Below are positions 62,140 to 64,000 of a DNA stretch of 64,000 bases, one piece after another. The translations under genes and the position numbers were made by a program. Every line of letters begins with the position of its first letter. Position 1 is the stretch's first letter. This DNA is from Rallus limicola (lineage: Eukaryota > Chordata > Aves > Gruiformes > Rallidae). The stretch lies in NCBI GenBank assembly GCA_022605955.1, contig JAKCOZ010000081.1, forward strand, positions 1,240,001 through 1,304,000, written 5' to 3'. The notes below the pieces were generated by a model. The model ran no database searches, was not told the origin of the DNA, and saw only the letters and a list, made by a program, of their open reading frames with translations.

Positions 62140-62790
62140 CAGAATCACACAGAATCAGGAGTTGGAAGGGACCTTGAAAGATCACCCAGTCCCACACCCC
62201 TGCCAGAGCAGAATCACCCAGGCTAAATCCCACAGGAGCACAGCCAGGCAGGTTTGAATGTCTCCAGAGAAGGAGACTCCCCAACCTCTCTGGGCAGCCT
62301 GTCCCAGGGCTCTGCCACCCTCACAGGGAAAAAGTTCCTCCTGACATTCCCATGGAGCTGCCTCTGCTCCAGCTTGTGCCCATTGCCCCTTGTCCTGTCG
62401 CTGCCATCGCTGAGAAGAGCCTGGCTCCATCCTCCTGACTCTCACCCTTTATGTACTGATAAACAGTAATGAGGTCACCCCTCAGTCTCCTCCAGACTAA
62501 AGAGGTCCAGCTCCTTCAGCCTCTCCTCACAAGGAAGGGCTTCCACTCCCTTCATCATCTCAGTGCCCCTGTGCTGGGCTCTTCCAAGGAGTTCTGTGTC
62601 CCTCTTGAGCTGAGGGGCCCAGAACTGGACCCAGTATTCCAGGTGAGGACTCACCAGGGCAGAGCAGAGGGGGAGAAGGACCTCTCCTGACCTGCTAACC
62701 ACCCCCCTTCTAACACACCCCAGGATGCCATTGGCCTTCTTGGCCACGAGGGCACAGTGCTGGCTCATGGCACCATGTGCCTCCAGGATG
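62140..62790 (-). mobile_element. CR1 LINE fragment with part of ORF2
   Basis: Minus-orientation copy of about 650 bases. The minus strand reads the C-terminal part of the CR1 ORF2 protein, starting MSQHCALVAKKANGILGCVR and continuing through LCSALVSPHLEYWVQFWAPQ to CEERLKELDLFSLEE, before frame breaks. The 3' end is cacagaatcacacagaatca on the plus strand. It lies upstream of the ZMAT4 start codon. Confidence 0.93.
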
Positions 62791-64000
62791 CTTGAGGAGG
62801 ACCACAGATGCTAAGCAAGAAAAGGACACGTTCCCCACACACTCTCAGAGGCTTTTCTTACTGAGAGGCAAAGAATTAACATGCAATCCATAGCCTCAGG
62901 CTGGACTCAGGCTGTTCAGCTGAGCAGAAGCACTTGGTCTGCTCACCAAGGTCTAGATACCTAAAATTTCTGGTTTTCTGATCCTCAGGTGGAGACACAG
63001 ACAGTGGGGTCTCCACCACAAACACCGATCGCATCGTCTCCTGGCGGGTTTATTATTGATCGGCTCCTCTGCTGGCACTCAAGTGTCAACACCTCCCTCC
63101 GCCTTCGGATCAGTAACCTCTGCACACGTCAGCTCAGCATCTCCAGGAACGGCAAACTGTGTCATAAGAGACTTCATTTTAAATACCTCGTGCCATATGG
63201 CCACAGCTCTTCTCAGCAGCTTCAGTGCTTCTAACAGCTTAATGAAAATCAATTTGATGGGGCTGACTCCAGTTCTTGGCAAGTGCTGGAAAGATGCTAA
63301 CTAAGTTGCATTGAATTTTAGAGGACAGCACTCCATGTATTGACACCAGAGACATCCTCAAAGCCAAATTCCTTTTTAAGGATGTTTTGCACCAGTTGGA
63401 TCACACCAGACCTGGACACGTGTGGAACGTGTACTCATCATGGAGAGCGATGGAAGCACCCCTTCAATAAAGGCTTTCACAACCCCAACCCAGCCAGGAC
63501 AGGCCCATGGCAGGACCTCAGTGAGGTCTAGAGCAGCAGCTTTAGGATGGGTGCAAGCTGCAGCCGTCCTCGGGTGCCTCACAGGGCAGGGGGGAGAAGT
63601 ACAATGAGCAAACACTTCCCATCACATTCCTGGCCAATACTGTTGTAATCTCCTTTCCAGAACCTTCCCTCAGCAAGCTGCTTCCATTTTCATTGTGGCG
63701 TACCCCAGTATCATGACACCCTTGTTTGAGCAATAGGAAAAGGAGGATGATGATGACAATGATAATAGTAATAATAGGAAATTCATGGCTGGCAGCAAAA
63801 GTTCCAGAGCACCTGACAAATACAAACACAGAAGAGTTTCTAATTCCAAGCCCTGCCTTTGGTATCAATCCCCAGGCTGCCCTTGGAATTCTCAATTATT
63901 TCTGTACCCTGACACGAAGTGGAAAAGCATGAAACCCCCGAGAAGTGGCAGACGACTGCGTGTCACACCAGGGTAGGGAGTTTGAACACGCAGCATCATC

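Larger units (their letters stand above)
58916..64000. other. Region upstream of the ZMAT4 ATG, probably 5' UTR intron
   Basis: Because an acceptor abuts the ATG, this sequence is most simply read as the intron between an unseen 5' non-coding exon and coding exon 1. It contains two CR1 pieces (61530-61632 and 62140-62790). I see no CpG island or convincing promoter. A small duplication of a 15-base unit occurs at about 61016-61044. Confidence 0.55.

Noticed and set aside
1..64000. Bacterial operons, CRISPR arrays, tRNA or rRNA genes, endogenous retroviral genes
   Set aside because: None seen: no direct-repeat/spacer pattern, no recognisable tRNA or rRNA, and the only reverse-transcriptase-related coding is CR1.

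Overview
This window is vertebrate nuclear DNA, almost certainly avian. It has intron-split genes with GT-AG junctions and many 5'-truncated CR1 retroposons carrying the (ATTCTATG)-type 3' terminus. CR1-derived sequence makes up roughly 9-10% of the window by my own count of the copies listed. I cannot name the species. No bacterial, viral or CRISPR feature was seen, and essentially every long open frame is either a ZMAT4 exon, CR1-derived, or a chance frame.

The window holds one recognisable protein-coding gene, ZMAT4 (zinc finger matrin-type 4), on the minus strand. All coding exons are present: 58814-58915, 43726-43815, 35706-35862, 27954-28181, 17028-17124 and 8871-8886. Joined, they give a 690-base frame (229 codons plus TAG) with no internal stop and with compatible phases at every junction. 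The protein has four U1/matrin-type C2H2 fingers, all with C-x2-C-x12-H-x5-H spacing. The gene occupies about 50 kb from start to stop codon. A canonical poly(A) signal lies about 420 bases past the stop. The 5' non-coding exon and promoter are not recognised here and probably lie beyond 64000, because a splice acceptor directly abuts the ATG.

Layout: 1-8430 is the flank downstream of ZMAT4, with short tandem duplications, a C16 run and one CR1. The stretch 8431-8886 is the putative 3' UTR and last coding exon. Intron 5 (8887-17027), intron 4 (17125-27953), intron 3 (28182-35705), intron 2 (35863-43725) and intron 1 (43816-58813) follow. The stretch 58916-64000 is upstream intron or flank with two more CR1 pieces. 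Introns hold most of the CR1 copies, an interstitial telomeric repeat, an (ATGGG)n array, a (CA)n array and several AT-rich blocks that might be conserved regulatory DNA.

I did not find a convincing new biological system. The most interesting observations are: a CR1 copy ending about 24 bases before the last splice acceptor and possibly supplying its branch point; a very long polypyrimidine tract at the exon 2 acceptor; an exon structure that permits two in-frame, finger-removing skips; a TTAGGG-type repeat inside intron 3; a 36-base direct repeat in intron 4; and two head-to-head CR1 pairs.
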